64,000 nucleotides of DNA from Chryseobacterium sp. BLS98 (GCF_001045445.1 NZ_LFNF01000004.1:1-64000); one strand, 5' to 3'. Positions 1-9,704 are shown, numbered from the stretch's first letter. Numbers and translations: made by a program. The notes: generated by a model from the sequence alone, not told the origin.

Positions 1-1
1 A

Positions 2-760
2 GATGATCATTTAAGAACTCTTGCTTTAACGTCGGCAGGATATTTAATCGGAGGAGAATCCAGATCAGAGAGATCAGGAAACAAAACCGTTGGAATTGAA
101 GAAGGAACCGATCTGTGGTTAATTTCCTTAAACGAAAGAGGCGAAGAGCTTTGGCAAAAATCTTACAATTTCGGGAACAGAGATATCCTGATGGGAACCA
201 GTGTTATTCAGAGTCAAGAATCAAGAGCCAAGAATCAAGATGTCACAAAAGGAATTTTACTCGGTGGCTATACCCAGGCAGAAGGAAAGATACAGACTGA
301 TGACGAAACTTTCTGGATGCTGTATCTGGATCAGGAAGGAAATGAAAAATGGAGAAAACATGTGAAAGGAGAATCCAGAAAAAGAGAGGAGAGACTATCT
401 GATATAAAACTGAACAGAGATGGTTCCATTATTCTAGCAGGAACCAGTGCGGAAGAACTTGGCAAAGAGAACTGGAAGATCGTAAAGTTGGGAGATAAAC
501 AGCTTGACCAGCTGATTGAAAAGCAGGACATCAAGATCTATCCAAACCCGGTTTCAGATTATGCTTATGTAGAAATAGGCTTTGATTTCAAGGAGGCTGA
601 TATTATGCTGTATGATATGGGAGGAAGGCAGCTTCAAAGTTTGAAGACCAATAATAAGGTAACTAAGATTAATACCCAGAATTTGATTCAGGGGGCTTAT
701 CTGGTGACGATAAAAACGGATAATAATAAAACAGCAAGTGCTAAACTGATAAAAAAATAA
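2..760 (+). CDS. T9SS type A sorting-domain protein, 5' truncated by the window
   Basis: The frame is open from the first bases of the window, so the gene starts upstream and only its last 252 codons are seen. The visible part has repeated beta-type segments with G-G-E/G-G-Y turns and W-x-x-L/W-x-K-x-x strands, as in secreted propeller-like proteins. The last 75 residues begin with I-K-I-Y-P-N-P-V-S and end in a lysine-rich tail. This is the type A C-terminal signal used by the type IX secretion system, so the product is exported and anchored or released at the cell surface. The first in-frame ATG in view (191) is internal and not a start. The next RHS gene follows after 5 bp, which suggests co-transcription. 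The function of the exported part is unknown. Confidence 0.85.
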   Translation, partial: DDHLRTLALTSAGYLIGGESRSERSGNKTVGIEEGTDLWLISLNERGEELWQKSYNFGNRDILMGTSVIQSQESRAKNQDVTKGILLGGYTQAEGKIQTDDETFWMLYLDQEGNEKWRKHVKGESRKREERLSDIKLNRDGSIILAGTSAEELGKENWKIVKLGDKQLDQLIEKQDIKIYPNPVSDYAYVEIGFDFKEADIMLYDMGGRQLQSLKTNNKVTKINTQNLIQGAYLVTIKTDNNKTASAKLIKK

Positions 761-765
761 TACAG

Positions 766-3567
766 ATGAAAAAAATACTTTTATTATTCATATTGATATT
801 CAATTGGGGCTTATCCCAAAGAAACTTAGGGGATACTCCGGAGCCGATGCCTTCTGTTTCTTCATTTTCCTCTTATGTGAATACTCCGGTTTCATTGTCT
901 ACAGGAATTCCGAATATTTCAATTCCTTTACTTGCCCTGCCTACAGGTAATGGTAACGTAGATCTTTCAACAGCTTTAAGCTATCATCCTTATAATGCCA
1001 TTGGAAATAAAACGGGCAGTGAAGTAGGCTTAGGTTGGGCTTTATTGAAAGGCGGGGTTATTTCAAGAGTGATCAATGGCAGAGCAGATGAGGAATTCTC
1101 GGATCCAAACGCCACCAATTATAAGAGAAATATATTTGATGATATTTATTACTATGATATTCCCGGGGAGTCAGGAAAATTCAAATTTGTAAGGGATACT
1201 ATAAACAATACTTTCAGCCTGAATAATATCTCAGGAAACAATGTTAAAATTGAATATACAAGAGATTCCAATAATGCGACACTCATTCTTAATTCTTTTA
1301 CATTAACAAATGACAAAGGGATTAAATATATTTTTGAAGACTATAGTATTTCAAGGTATGATGTCAGTTATAAAGGTTTTAATTACAAATCTGCTTTCTT
1401 TCTGACTAAAATCTCCGATGAGAATAACAATATTGTTGCCAATTTTACCTATCAAAAGAACAGCAAATATGCAGGAACTTCCACTACGCTGTTATATCAG
1501 AACTGTAAGCTGGAAAACATGTCTACAAGGTATGGTAAAATAACAATTGGGTATACCTACAACCAGTTTCTGGAAGATTCGGGAAAAGACGACCCTTATC
1601 AGGTAAATAATATTTCATTATCAGATGCTTCTTCCAATCTTATTGCTCAATATAATCTGGATTATTCCAGTTTCCATGCTTACAGTACCTTTAAAAATAA
1701 TAACGAGGATAAAAGAATCCTGGTCGGCATAAAAAAGCTTGACAAAAGCGGACAGATTGTAGAAAACAGGATATTTGAATATGATCAGTCCGGTTCTGAA
1801 ACCAATTACAGCCCGTCAGGTAATCCTGATGAGTATGGAAATTTCCTGTGCCCTGATAGCAATCAAAAGAATCCGAGAAGCTATACCTTAGGGTTACTGA
1901 AAAAAATGATATTGCCGGAAGGAGGGTATGTAGTCTATAATTTTGAAGCAGGCGAAACGTATCAGGATAGCAGTAGTGTCCAGTTGAGCAATAATGAAAT
2001 AACACGGCCGGATATACAGTTTTTAAGCCTTGCCAATACTGCTGATTTTGATACCAATATTAACAGGAATTATACATTTCAGGTAACCGAAGCGAAAAAG
2101 TTTTATGTAACCCAACTGACAGAAGAAGTTTATATTATTCCCAATCCTCATGGTGATGTAATTATTCCTCCGACCTATAAACTGTTGAATTCATCAGGAA
2201 CTGAAGTGAACGGATACATCATTAACAACTGTGAAGGAGTAAATTATTACAATCTTACCCCGGGAATCTACACTTTTAAAATAAGCGGTAACGGAAGTGG
2301 AGCTGTTAAAGCCTATTCTATTGCCAGCCTTCCAGCTCCGTACAAAAATAGTATACCAACCGAAGTTCCGCGTATAGCAAACATTAAATATTATACGTCG
2401 GCTAATAGTCTGAAAAAATCTGTAACCTATAATTATAATTCATTTTCTAATCCCAATGATTCCAGTGGTAAAGAATTTACAAATGAGATATGTAATGATG
2501 AGGACTACATAAGCAGCTTTAATTTATATACCAATGTTAAGGAAATTTATGGTGGGGAGTCCGGAAACATAGGATATGCAAAATATTATTTCAAAACACC
2601 GGACGATTATGAAATAAGTGGAAATTTCTTTTATAAGCAGTATTACAATATAGTTTCATCCGGGGTGCTCAGTAAAAAGGAAACTTTCAGTCAGCAGAAC
2701 CAATTAGTATCTGATGAGAATATGGAATATGTTTTCGAAGAAATCAATAATGTACCTGAATACTCATTATGTTTAGGATATAAATCCAAGGCTTCATGGA
2801 TGAAATCTTCCAAAACCACTTCCAAAACGTATTTTGATAACGGAAGCAGCTTACAGAATATAACAGAAACCTTTTCCAATGCAGGTAATTTCCAGCCTTA
2901 TTTAATCAAAGAAACAGCTTCAGATGGAAAAGTAACCGAGAAAAAAATAAGCTATGCATCAGACACGAACAATACCCGCCTGATGAATGCCAATATGATC
3001 TCCATACCCGTTCAGACCGAAGTGAAGGTAAACGGAATTGTCGTAGATAAATCGGAAACGAAATTTGATAATGCTTCCAACCTGTATCCGTCATCTGTTA
3101 TGGGATACAATACGCAGAGCCAGACACAGTTTACAGCGGCTACCCTTGATGTATATGATGACAGAGGTAATCTTGTCCAGGTTTCCGATAAAGCTAATTT
3201 TCCGGTAACAACCATCTGGGGATATGATAAAACACAGCCTATTGCTAAGATTGAAGGTCTGCCATACAGCCAGGTCATGAATCTGTCCACTGTAACAGCT
3301 GCCGTTAATGCTTCAAATGCCGATGCGGCTAACCCTGCTACTGAATCCTCTTTGCTGCAGGCGCTGGAAAACCTTAGAAAGGATACCACATTAAAAAATT
3401 ATTCCGTTACCACGTATACCTATGATCCGCTGATCGGTATGACCAACAGCATCTCTTCCAATGGTATGAAAACCACCTATCTGTACGATAATGCCAACAG
3501 GCTGATAAAAATTACAGATGCCACAGGGAAAACTTTGAAGGAATACCAGTATAACTATAAACACTAA
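766..3567 (+). CDS. Secreted RHS/YD-repeat protein, N-terminal partner of the RHS pair
   Basis: The 933-residue protein has a signal peptide (M-K-K-I-L-L-L-F-I-L-I-F-N-W-G-L-S-Q). The first 100 residues include a glycine-rich segment with S-L-S-T-G-I-P-N-I-S-I-P, typical of the start of Bacteroidota RHS shells. YD repeats appear only near the C-terminus (T-Y-D-P-L, T-Y-L-Y-D-N-A-N-R-L, E-Y-Q-Y-N-Y), where the protein stops without a core domain or toxin tip. The next RHS gene begins 2 bp later, so the two probably form one translational unit whose products build or share one RHS shell. No conserved catalytic site is visible. The split into two genes is seen; the joint assembly is inferred. 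Confidence 0.85.
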   Translation: MKKILLLFILIFNWGLSQRNLGDTPEPMPSVSSFSSYVNTPVSLSTGIPNISIPLLALPTGNGNVDLSTALSYHPYNAIGNKTGSEVGLGWALLKGGVISRVINGRADEEFSDPNATNYKRNIFDDIYYYDIPGESGKFKFVRDTINNTFSLNNISGNNVKIEYTRDSNNATLILNSFTLTNDKGIKYIFEDYSISRYDVSYKGFNYKSAFFLTKISDENNNIVANFTYQKNSKYAGTSTTLLYQNCKLENMSTRYGKITIGYTYNQFLEDSGKDDPYQVNNISLSDASSNLIAQYNLDYSSFHAYSTFKNNNEDKRILVGIKKLDKSGQIVENRIFEYDQSGSETNYSPSGNPDEYGNFLCPDSNQKNPRSYTLGLLKKMILPEGGYVVYNFEAGETYQDSSSVQLSNNEITRPDIQFLSLANTADFDTNINRNYTFQVTEAKKFYVTQLTEEVYIIPNPHGDVIIPPTYKLLNSSGTEVNGYIINNCEGVNYYNLTPGIYTFKISGNGSGAVKAYSIASLPAPYKNSIPTEVPRIANIKYYTSANSLKKSVTYNYNSFSNPNDSSGKEFTNEICNDEDYISSFNLYTNVKEIYGGESGNIGYAKYYFKTPDDYEISGNFFYKQYYNIVSSGVLSKKETFSQQNQLVSDENMEYVFEEINNVPEYSLCLGYKSKASWMKSSKTTSKTYFDNGSSLQNITETFSNAGNFQPYLIKETASDGKVTEKKISYASDTNNTRLMNANMISIPVQTEVKVNGIVVDKSETKFDNASNLYPSSVMGYNTQSQTQFTAATLDVYDDRGNLVQVSDKANFPVTTIWGYDKTQPIAKIEGLPYSQVMNLSTVTAAVNASNADAANPATESSLLQALENLRKDTTLKNYSVTTYTYDPLIGMTNSISSNGMKTTYLYDNANRLIKITDATGKTLKEYQYNYKH

Positions 3568-3569
3568 TC

Positions 3570-6500
3570 ATGATGAAAAAAATAATATCACTCTTCACCT
3601 TGTTGTCTGCAGCGGCATATTTCAATGCCCAGACTGTCAATGCAAGCACCTCGGAGAATTATATATACACCAAAACCTGTCTTGACGGGAACTGTGCCAA
3701 AAAATCCGAACAGGTTCAGTATTTCGATGACCTAGGAAGGCTAAAACAGGCTGTAGATATCAAAGCTACACCTTCCGGAAAAGACATTGTTGCCCACATT
3801 CAGTATGATGAATTCGGAAGGGTGACCAAAGAATACCTGCCTGTTCCGCAGAACGGCACCCAGAACGGAGCGATTTATGCAGATCCTTTGAACAATGCGG
3901 TGAATATCTTCGGAAACGAAAAAATATATTCAGAAAAAGAACTGGAAAACTCTCCACTGGGGAGAATAAAAAAAGTGACTCCGCCCGGAAATGATTTTAC
4001 GGCTCATCCATCCAGTATCGCCTATGCTGCAAATACGGCAGGAGAAGTGAAAAAATATACCGTTACAACATCCTGGCAGGATAATGCCACCTTGTCCGCA
4101 CTTTCTGAAAACGGGACTTACGCTGCCAACCAGCTGATGAAAAACAGTGTGACAGATGCAGACGGGAACATCACCACAGAATTTAAAACCTCTGATGGAA
4201 ATACCGTTTTAGTAAGAAAAAATGACGGAACGCAGAATGTGGATACTTATTATGTGTACAATGAATTCGGTCAGCAGGTAATTGTTATTCCGCCAATGGC
4301 TGCCGTGGCTACTGTAAACCAGACAGCTTTGGATAATTTGTGCTACCAGTACCGTTATGACGGTCTGGGAAGACTTGTGGAAAAGAAACTCCCAGGCAAA
4401 GGCTGGGAGTATATGTTATATGATAAGCAAGATCGATTGGTATCTACCCAGGATGCTGAACTGAGAAAAAAAGGACAATGGTTGTATACCAAATATGACA
4501 AATCAGGCAGAATTGCCATTACAGGAATTGGTACAGGCTCATCCCGCGTGTCGGAGCAGAGTATTGTAGACGGGCTTGCTGATAATAATGTTAACAGACT
4601 CGATAATGCGCTATTCAATAGACAGGGAATGGACGTTTATTATGGAAATCAGGATTCTACTTACCCAAACTCTACAAAATGGGTAACTTTACTTTCCCTG
4701 AATTATTATGACAGCTACCCCCAATATGGTTTTAACCCTGCTTTTCCTGCGACAATATTGGGGCAAAATGTTATTACAGACAATCAAAATGCGAATGTAA
4801 ATACAAAAAATCTTCCTGTATTGTCTCTTATAAAAAACATAGAAGACGATAACTGGACAAAAAGCTATATCTGGTACGATGAAAAATCCAGGGCTGTGGG
4901 AACTTATTCCATCAACCATCTGGGAGGATACACCAAAACGGAATCTTTGTTGGACTTCGCAGGAGTAACCCAGCTATCCAAGGTATATCACAAAAGACTG
5001 AATACCGACACCGAAAAAGTCATTACCCAGACTTTCGAATACGATGCACAGAACCGCCTGAAAAAACATTACCACCAGGTGGACGGCCAGCCTCAGGAAT
5101 TATTGACGGAGAATACCTATAACGAATTATCCAGACTTTCCAATAAAAAGGTTGGGAACAATCTGCAAAGTATTGATTATGTCTACGATGTCAGAGGTGC
5201 ACTCACAAAGGTGAATGATCCTGCCAATCTGAATGGAAAACTGTTTGGCTATGAACTCAAGTACAATAATCCGGCAAATACTGCTGCAAAGTTCAACGGG
5301 ACCATTTCCGAGGTAGACTGGAGAACAGCCAACGATAATGTGCTCCGAAGATATACCTATCAGTATGACGGGCTGAACAGGCTGAAAAAAGGAGCGTATT
5401 CCGAGCCGGATTCTTCTGTTCCTCAAAACGATTTTTATAATGAAACGGTAACGTACGACATGAGCTCCAATATCATGTCCCTTCAGAGAAATACAAAAGG
5501 GGTTTCAGGAACAGCTTCACAGATTGACAATCTTGCCTATACTTATACAGGCAACAGGCTCAATTCTGTTACCGACAGCTCAACCAATTACAGTGGTTAT
5601 CCCGATACCTCAGGAAATACCATTTCCTATGATGATAACGGGAATATGAAAGACCACACAGATAAAGGTGTTTTGCAGATTGATTATAACTTTCATAATC
5701 TTCCTGCCAAAATAACTTTTAACCAAACCTATCGTGTCCGAAATTTAGTAACAGGAAGTCTGACCAACCGTAACGTCACTACCAATTATACTTTTAAAGC
5801 AGATGGTACAAAATTGCGTAAAGTATATAAATATGGAGGGGATTTGTTCGTCGGTGAGGTTTCCATTTCTACAGATTATCTTGATGGTTTTCAGTATGAA
5901 TCCCAGACTGCATCAGCTCCTTTCATTTTAAAATTTGTTCCTACGGCTGAAGGCTACTATAACTTTGAAAATAATAAGTATATTTACAGCTATACAGACC
6001 ATTTGGGCAATGTGCGTTTAAGCTACACCCAAAACGGTTCAGGACCAGAGATCATTGAGGAAAATAATTTTTATCCTTTCGGGATGAAGCATGAAGGTTA
6101 CAATACTTTAGCAGGAAATCCGGCTTATAAATACCAATATAATGGCAAGGAACTTCAACAGGAAACCGGCTGGAGCGATTATGGTGCCAGAATGTACATG
6201 TCTGACATTGCAAGATGGGGTGTAATTGATCCATTGGCAGAAACAAGCAGAAGATTTTCACCATATAACTATGCGCTAAACAACCCTATAAGCTTTATAG
6301 ATCCGGATGGAAGAAGAGCTATGACGCCAATTGGAGCAGCTGAAGGTGGTGCACCTGGAGGCTCTCTGTGGTGGTATTATGCAGGCGGTGGAAGCGCAAC
6401 TTCAGGTTCAGCAGAAAGCTGGATAGGAGCTAGTACAGGAGAAGGAAGAGGTGGAAGTCATGGTGGTAGTGGGTTTGTCACAGAAGCCAAAACTTTTGGG

Positions 6501-7205
6501 GAAACACAGTGGTATAAAGATATTATGGCTTCAGTGGGAGATCCAGGTTCTCCCAAATCTGGTTTCTGGGATTTCTTAAAAGGACTCTTTGGAGGAAGTG
6601 AAAAAGGAGCAGGTATTAAAACATTGGCTCCTGGAGCAACAGTAACTAAAGTTGGAACTTTAGAAATAGGAGATGTTGTATTTAGGGGAATTGCTCAAAT
6701 GGTTGATACACGAGTGTCTGATGCTTGGAATAGTAGTATTGCAAGAGATTTAATTAATGATTCATATAGTTTGGGGTTATCATCTAATGTATCTGCTATT
6801 ATTGGTACAGGAACGACTCCTATTAATTTTACTTTACTTACAAGGGGACAGCCAGGTTTATATTTTACTTCTTCAGTGAATGGATCAATTGGAGACGGTA
6901 TTGAGGGAAATGCAGGGGTCACATTTAGTGGGGGTAGATATACAGGTGACTCTAGAGATATAAGGTATAGTATGTTGCAAGGTCATTCGGCAGGTGTTTC
7001 TGCAGGGATAGGTTTTATTGCTGATGGATCTTTGAATGCAATGTACGCCCCTGTAGATCCACGAAATCCAATTAAAGGAGGTGGATTTATAAATGTGGGA
7101 GGACAGATAGGAGTGGGTATAGAGGGAAGTCCTGCATCAGTGGCTAATATTCAAATAAATTACCAATATACACCAATTGTTAAACCTATTTTCCAAATTA
7201 AATAA
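3570..7205 (+). CDS. RHS repeat-associated core protein with variable C-terminal tip
   Basis: The 1211-residue protein has a signal peptide ending near F-N-A-Q (residue 21) and an N-terminal region like the DUF6443 segment of flavobacterial RHS proteins. YD repeats follow (for example Y-D-G-L-G-R-L, Y-D-A-Q-N-R-L). The RHS core lies near residues 850-915, with Y-Q-Y-N-G-K-E-L, D-Y-G-A-R-M-Y and the closing D-P-D-G. After the core, a Gly/Ser-rich linker leads into about 230 residues of unrecognised glycine-rich beta sequence, the likely effector tip. ATG-ATG lies just after the preceding gene. A small membrane-protein gene follows directly and is the candidate immunity gene. The first 400 bp of the core-plus-linker DNA is nearly repeated at 8150-8563. 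Toxicity of the tip is inferred from family architecture only. Confidence 0.88.
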   Translation: MMKKIISLFTLLSAAAYFNAQTVNASTSENYIYTKTCLDGNCAKKSEQVQYFDDLGRLKQAVDIKATPSGKDIVAHIQYDEFGRVTKEYLPVPQNGTQNGAIYADPLNNAVNIFGNEKIYSEKELENSPLGRIKKVTPPGNDFTAHPSSIAYAANTAGEVKKYTVTTSWQDNATLSALSENGTYAANQLMKNSVTDADGNITTEFKTSDGNTVLVRKNDGTQNVDTYYVYNEFGQQVIVIPPMAAVATVNQTALDNLCYQYRYDGLGRLVEKKLPGKGWEYMLYDKQDRLVSTQDAELRKKGQWLYTKYDKSGRIAITGIGTGSSRVSEQSIVDGLADNNVNRLDNALFNRQGMDVYYGNQDSTYPNSTKWVTLLSLNYYDSYPQYGFNPAFPATILGQNVITDNQNANVNTKNLPVLSLIKNIEDDNWTKSYIWYDEKSRAVGTYSINHLGGYTKTESLLDFAGVTQLSKVYHKRLNTDTEKVITQTFEYDAQNRLKKHYHQVDGQPQELLTENTYNELSRLSNKKVGNNLQSIDYVYDVRGALTKVNDPANLNGKLFGYELKYNNPANTAAKFNGTISEVDWRTANDNVLRRYTYQYDGLNRLKKGAYSEPDSSVPQNDFYNETVTYDMSSNIMSLQRNTKGVSGTASQIDNLAYTYTGNRLNSVTDSSTNYSGYPDTSGNTISYDDNGNMKDHTDKGVLQIDYNFHNLPAKITFNQTYRVRNLVTGSLTNRNVTTNYTFKADGTKLRKVYKYGGDLFVGEVSISTDYLDGFQYESQTASAPFILKFVPTAEGYYNFENNKYIYSYTDHLGNVRLSYTQNGSGPEIIEENNFYPFGMKHEGYNTLAGNPAYKYQYNGKELQQETGWSDYGARMYMSDIARWGVIDPLAETSRRFSPYNYALNNPISFIDPDGRRAMTPIGAAEGGAPGGSLWWYYAGGGSATSGSAESWIGASTGEGRGGSHGGSGFVTEAKTFGETQWYKDIMASVGDPGSPKSGFWDFLKGLFGGSEKGAGIKTLAPGATVTKVGTLEIGDVVFRGIAQMVDTRVSDAWNSSIARDLINDSYSLGLSSNVSAIIGTGTTPINFTLLTRGQPGLYFTSSVNGSIGDGIEGNAGVTFSGGRYTGDSRDIRYSMLQGHSAGVSAGIGFIADGSLNAMYAPVDPRNPIKGGGFINVGGQIGVGIEGSPASVANIQINYQYTPIVKPIFQIK

Positions 7206-7206
7206 A

Positions 7207-7539
7207 ATGAAAATTTCAAAATATTATCGCTTTGTACCTATGATATTAGGCTTAGTATTAGTGGGTTATTTTTATGGATATAAATATATATACAAAAATA
7301 ATGACCATTTTTTTAAAAATAAAATTCAGACTAAAATCATTAAGGTGATGAATTATGAAAATAAATCATTACAATTTTATTATGACAATGAATATTGTAT
7401 TACTACTACGAATACTAGAGGAGATACACTAAAAGTTGGTGATTCCATTTCCAAAGAACATAATACAAAAAGCTTTGATGTATATAGGGTGAAGAATGGT
7501 AGTTATAAATTTTTTAAAAGCTATAATATTAATAAATAA
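7207..7539 (+). CDS. Small single-pass membrane protein, candidate immunity protein
   Basis: The 110-residue protein has one transmembrane segment near residues 9-27 and a mostly soluble, Lys/Tyr-rich remainder. The ATG at 7207 lies one base after the stop of the RHS gene. A longer in-frame reading from 7177 would overlap the RHS gene and starts with a poor codon, so it was not used. Direct coupling to an RHS gene with a variable tip is the usual place for a cognate immunity gene, and a membrane-bound one would fit a tip that acts at the membrane. I recognise no family, so immunity is inferred from position only. Confidence 0.6.
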   Translation: MKISKYYRFVPMILGLVLVGYFYGYKYIYKNNDHFFKNKIQTKIIKVMNYENKSLQFYYDNEYCITTTNTRGDTLKVGDSISKEHNTKSFDVYRVKNGSYKFFKSYNINK

Positions 7540-7554
7540 AGTATTTTAAAATAT

Positions 7555-7587
7555 AATGTCCCTAAAATATTACATTTCAGGGGCATT
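7555..7587. terminator. Hairpin terminator between convergent genes
   Basis: A 9-bp stem (AATGTCCCT with AGGGGCATT, one G-U pair) closes a 15-nt loop and is followed by TTTATGAGTTTTT. It sits between the convergent RHS/immunity operon and the lipoprotein gene and could serve both directions. Confidence 0.55.
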
Positions 7588-7597
7588 TTATGAGTTT

Positions 7598-8029
7598 TTA
7601 TTTAACATCCAGATTAATTTTATAACCTACAATTTTGATAGTATCATTTTCTTTTTGCAAAGAAAAAATCTCTTGTGTGTTAATAGAATCTCTCTTAATA
7701 TAATATACAAGGGAATAATCAGATTTAGGGTTTGGCCCTTTGATAACTAATGTTTGCCAATTAGATAAAGTATAATTTGAAATAGTACCCCCTTTTTCAT
7801 TAGTCCAGTTAATCATTTCATTAAGTTGTTGTTTATTTGTTATAAGAAAAAATTTCTTGCTAAATAATTTAATTGTACTTTCTTTATTATTCTCTTTTAT
7901 AGAAGCATAGAATTTTTTTATTACTCGTTCAGCATCTTGCTTATCTTGTTCTCTATTTGAAAAGGTTTCATTATAATTACAGCTAATCATTAATATTAAA
8001 ACTAAAAATATTTGAATGCTTTTTTTCAT
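7598..8029 (-). CDS. Small lipoprotein, DUF4019/DUF3887-like
   Basis: The 143-residue protein has an SPII signal with lipobox L-M-I-S-C near residue 17. The mature part begins with a charged helix (Q-D-A-E-R-V-I-K-K-F-Y-A-S-I-K) and continues as mixed alpha/beta sequence with W-Q-T-L-V and Y-S-L-V-Y-Y strands. That is the pattern of small NTF2-like/DUF4019 lipoproteins, though the assignment is tentative. It is the only gene in the RHS locus on the minus strand and lies exactly between the complete RHS gene and the orphan RHS tip. It may be old cargo of the recombining region or an unrelated neighbour. Confidence 0.65.
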   Translation of the reverse strand: MKKSIQIFLVLILMISCNYNETFSNREQDKQDAERVIKKFYASIKENNKESTIKLFSKKFFLITNKQQLNEMINWTNEKGGTISNYTLSNWQTLVIKGPNPKSDYSLVYYIKRDSINTQEIFSLQKENDTIKIVGYKINLDVK

Positions 8030-8149
8030 AAATAGTACGAATTATAATATAAAATTAGTTTTTATTTGTAAACTAATATATATAATTAAATGTTTATTTT
8101 AGATTTTTTTGATCATATTCCAAATGTTTGATACTTTTAATAAGTTTAT

Positions 8150-9229
8150 CCAGCCTATAAATACCAATATAATAGTAAGAAACTTCAACAGGAAACCGGC
8201 TGGAGCGATTATGGAGCCAGAATGTATATGTCAGACATTGGCAGATGGGGAATTATAGATCCATTGGCAGAAACAAGCAGAAGATTTTCTCCATATAACT
8301 ATGCTTTAAATAACCCTGTAAGCTTTATAGATCCGGATGGAAGAAGAGCCATGACTCCAATTGGTGCTGGTGAAGGTGGTGCACCTGGAGGTTCTCTGTG
8401 GTGGTATTATGCAGGTGGTGGAAGTGCTACTTCGGGTTCGGTAGAAAGCTGGATTGGAGAAAGTACCGGAGAAGGAAGAGGAGGTAGTGCTGATGGTAGT
8501 GGATTTGTTACAGAGGCGGAGACTTATGGTGAAACAGAGGAGTATAAAAATCTTATGGCTTATGCTAATGGCCCAGATTATTTTGGAGGCTTTGACTTTG
8601 ATCAATTTGGAGAAGACCCACCAGGAAGTAAACTAAAATTGAGTGAAAGAACATCAAACTGGGTGCAAGAAAATATTAGAGGCCCCTTATCTGGATGGCT
8701 TGATACACATACTAGAAATGCTTTCGTGCTTGAAGGTGCAGACAAAGCAAGGATGGATGATCTTAGAGGGCAAATGACAGACTATATGCGTCTTAATGTT
8801 GGTGGAGGTATTAAATGGGGGGCAGAACATGGATTAGTTGGTTCTGGAATGGGAACTGGATTAGTTGGTGCATTTAGAAAGCTAGATCCAAATAGGCTTC
8901 CTTTTAAACCTGCATCAGAAATGACAAAAATTGAGATAGAAGGATTTCAACATGCCATGGATAGACATGGATCGCAATTTGGCTTAAAGTGGAGAAAAAA
9001 AGATTTGGCAAGCCTTGTAGAAAAGTTTAATATTGCAGCGTCTGAAATTAGACATACAGGAAGATTTACTGGATATCAACGTGTTTTATATGGTGAGAGG
9101 GGATCAGGTAGAGCTGCGACTTTTGTTCAGGCTTGAACATTTGAAATGGTTAAAAATGGTCAAACTTATTATTATTATGAAACAAAAGGTGGGAGATTTA
9201 TAAGTGCGGGAATAAAACAAACTCAATAA
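8150..9229 (+). pseudogene. Orphan RHS core plus toxin tip, no start and an in-frame TGA
   Basis: From 8150 the frame reads P-A-Y-K-Y-Q-Y-N and matches the core of the complete RHS protein, but an in-frame TAA lies just upstream (8141) and the first ATG (8222) is inside the core. The D-P-D-G end and Gly/Ser linker are shared with 6121-6535; after about 8563 the sequence is unrelated. The tip holds [10 protein letters not shown] and ends F-V-Q-A before TGA at 9134-9136. The same frame then continues for 30 sensible codons (T-F-E-M-V-K-N-G-Q-T-Y-Y-Y-Y-E-T-K-G-G) to TAA at 9227. This suggests a nonsense change, perhaps from TGG. Immunity-like genes follow. It fits a displaced tip cassette; whether it is ever expressed is unknown. 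Confidence 0.78.
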
Positions 9230-9232
9230 TTT

Positions 9233-9616
9233 ATGGAATTAACTGATATATATATTTACAGAAATAAAGTTGAAAAAGAAATTATTTTTGACTTTATGAA
9301 AAATAGGCTAATAGGTTTTAAAACTACAGACGAAATTTTTGAGTATCCTCAATTTTTCGGAGACACAGAATTGGAAACTGATGATTATTTTGAGATGCTT
9401 TCCTTCGTCTTAGCTGCACCTGATAGAAACTATAATTTTTATTTTGAAAACAAAGATAATTTACAAAATCCCAAAGGAATGATTTTTATTCAGAATAATG
9501 CTATGTACTTAGGTATTGGTGTAATTCCAAGTTGTGAAAAGCATTTTATTAATAGTTTTACCGAAGAATATAAAGAAGAGCTGATTATTTGTAATGGGAT
9601 TCTCCCTTATAAGTAA
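9233..9616 (+). CDS. Short immunity-like protein, paralogue of the C-terminal half of the 10163 gene
   Basis: The 127-residue protein starts 3 bp after the readthrough stop of the orphan toxin and in the same frame. It aligns over its full length with residues about 127-254 of the protein at 10163-10927: L-T-D-I-Y, I-D-F-M-K-N/I-F-D-F-M-K-N, Y-P-Q-F/Y-F-G, E-T-D-D-Y-F-E-M-L-S-F-V-L-A, N-L-Q-N-P-K-G-M-I are all shared. No signal peptide or membrane segment is seen, so it is cytoplasmic. Its position directly after the toxin tip makes it the likely cognate immunity gene. It could be a complete one-domain protein or a two-domain protein that lost its first half. I do not recognise the family by name. 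Confidence 0.65.
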   Translation: MELTDIYIYRNKVEKEIIFDFMKNRLIGFKTTDEIFEYPQFFGDTELETDDYFEMLSFVLAAPDRNYNFYFENKDNLQNPKGMIFIQNNAMYLGIGVIPSCEKHFINSFTEEYKEELIICNGILPYK

Positions 9617-9640
9617 TATACCAGATTTGCTGTTAAAAAA

Positions 9641-9669
9641 AATATAGCGTTGATTTTCAACGCTATATT
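9641..9669 (+). terminator. Strong intrinsic terminator
   Basis: A perfect 13-bp stem (AATATAGCGTTGA with its complement) closes a TTT loop. It is preceded by an A-run and followed by TTTTTC. It ends the orphan toxin/immunity unit. Confidence 0.85.
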
Positions 9670-9704
9670 TTTTCAAGTTAAATGATGAAAAATAAAATTT
9701 TAAT

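Noticed and set aside
7177..7206. Longer start for the small membrane protein, inside the end of the RHS gene
   Set aside because: It overlaps the RHS coding sequence in another frame and adds no signal; the ATG at 7207 follows the RHS stop directly and begins the hydrophobic segment.
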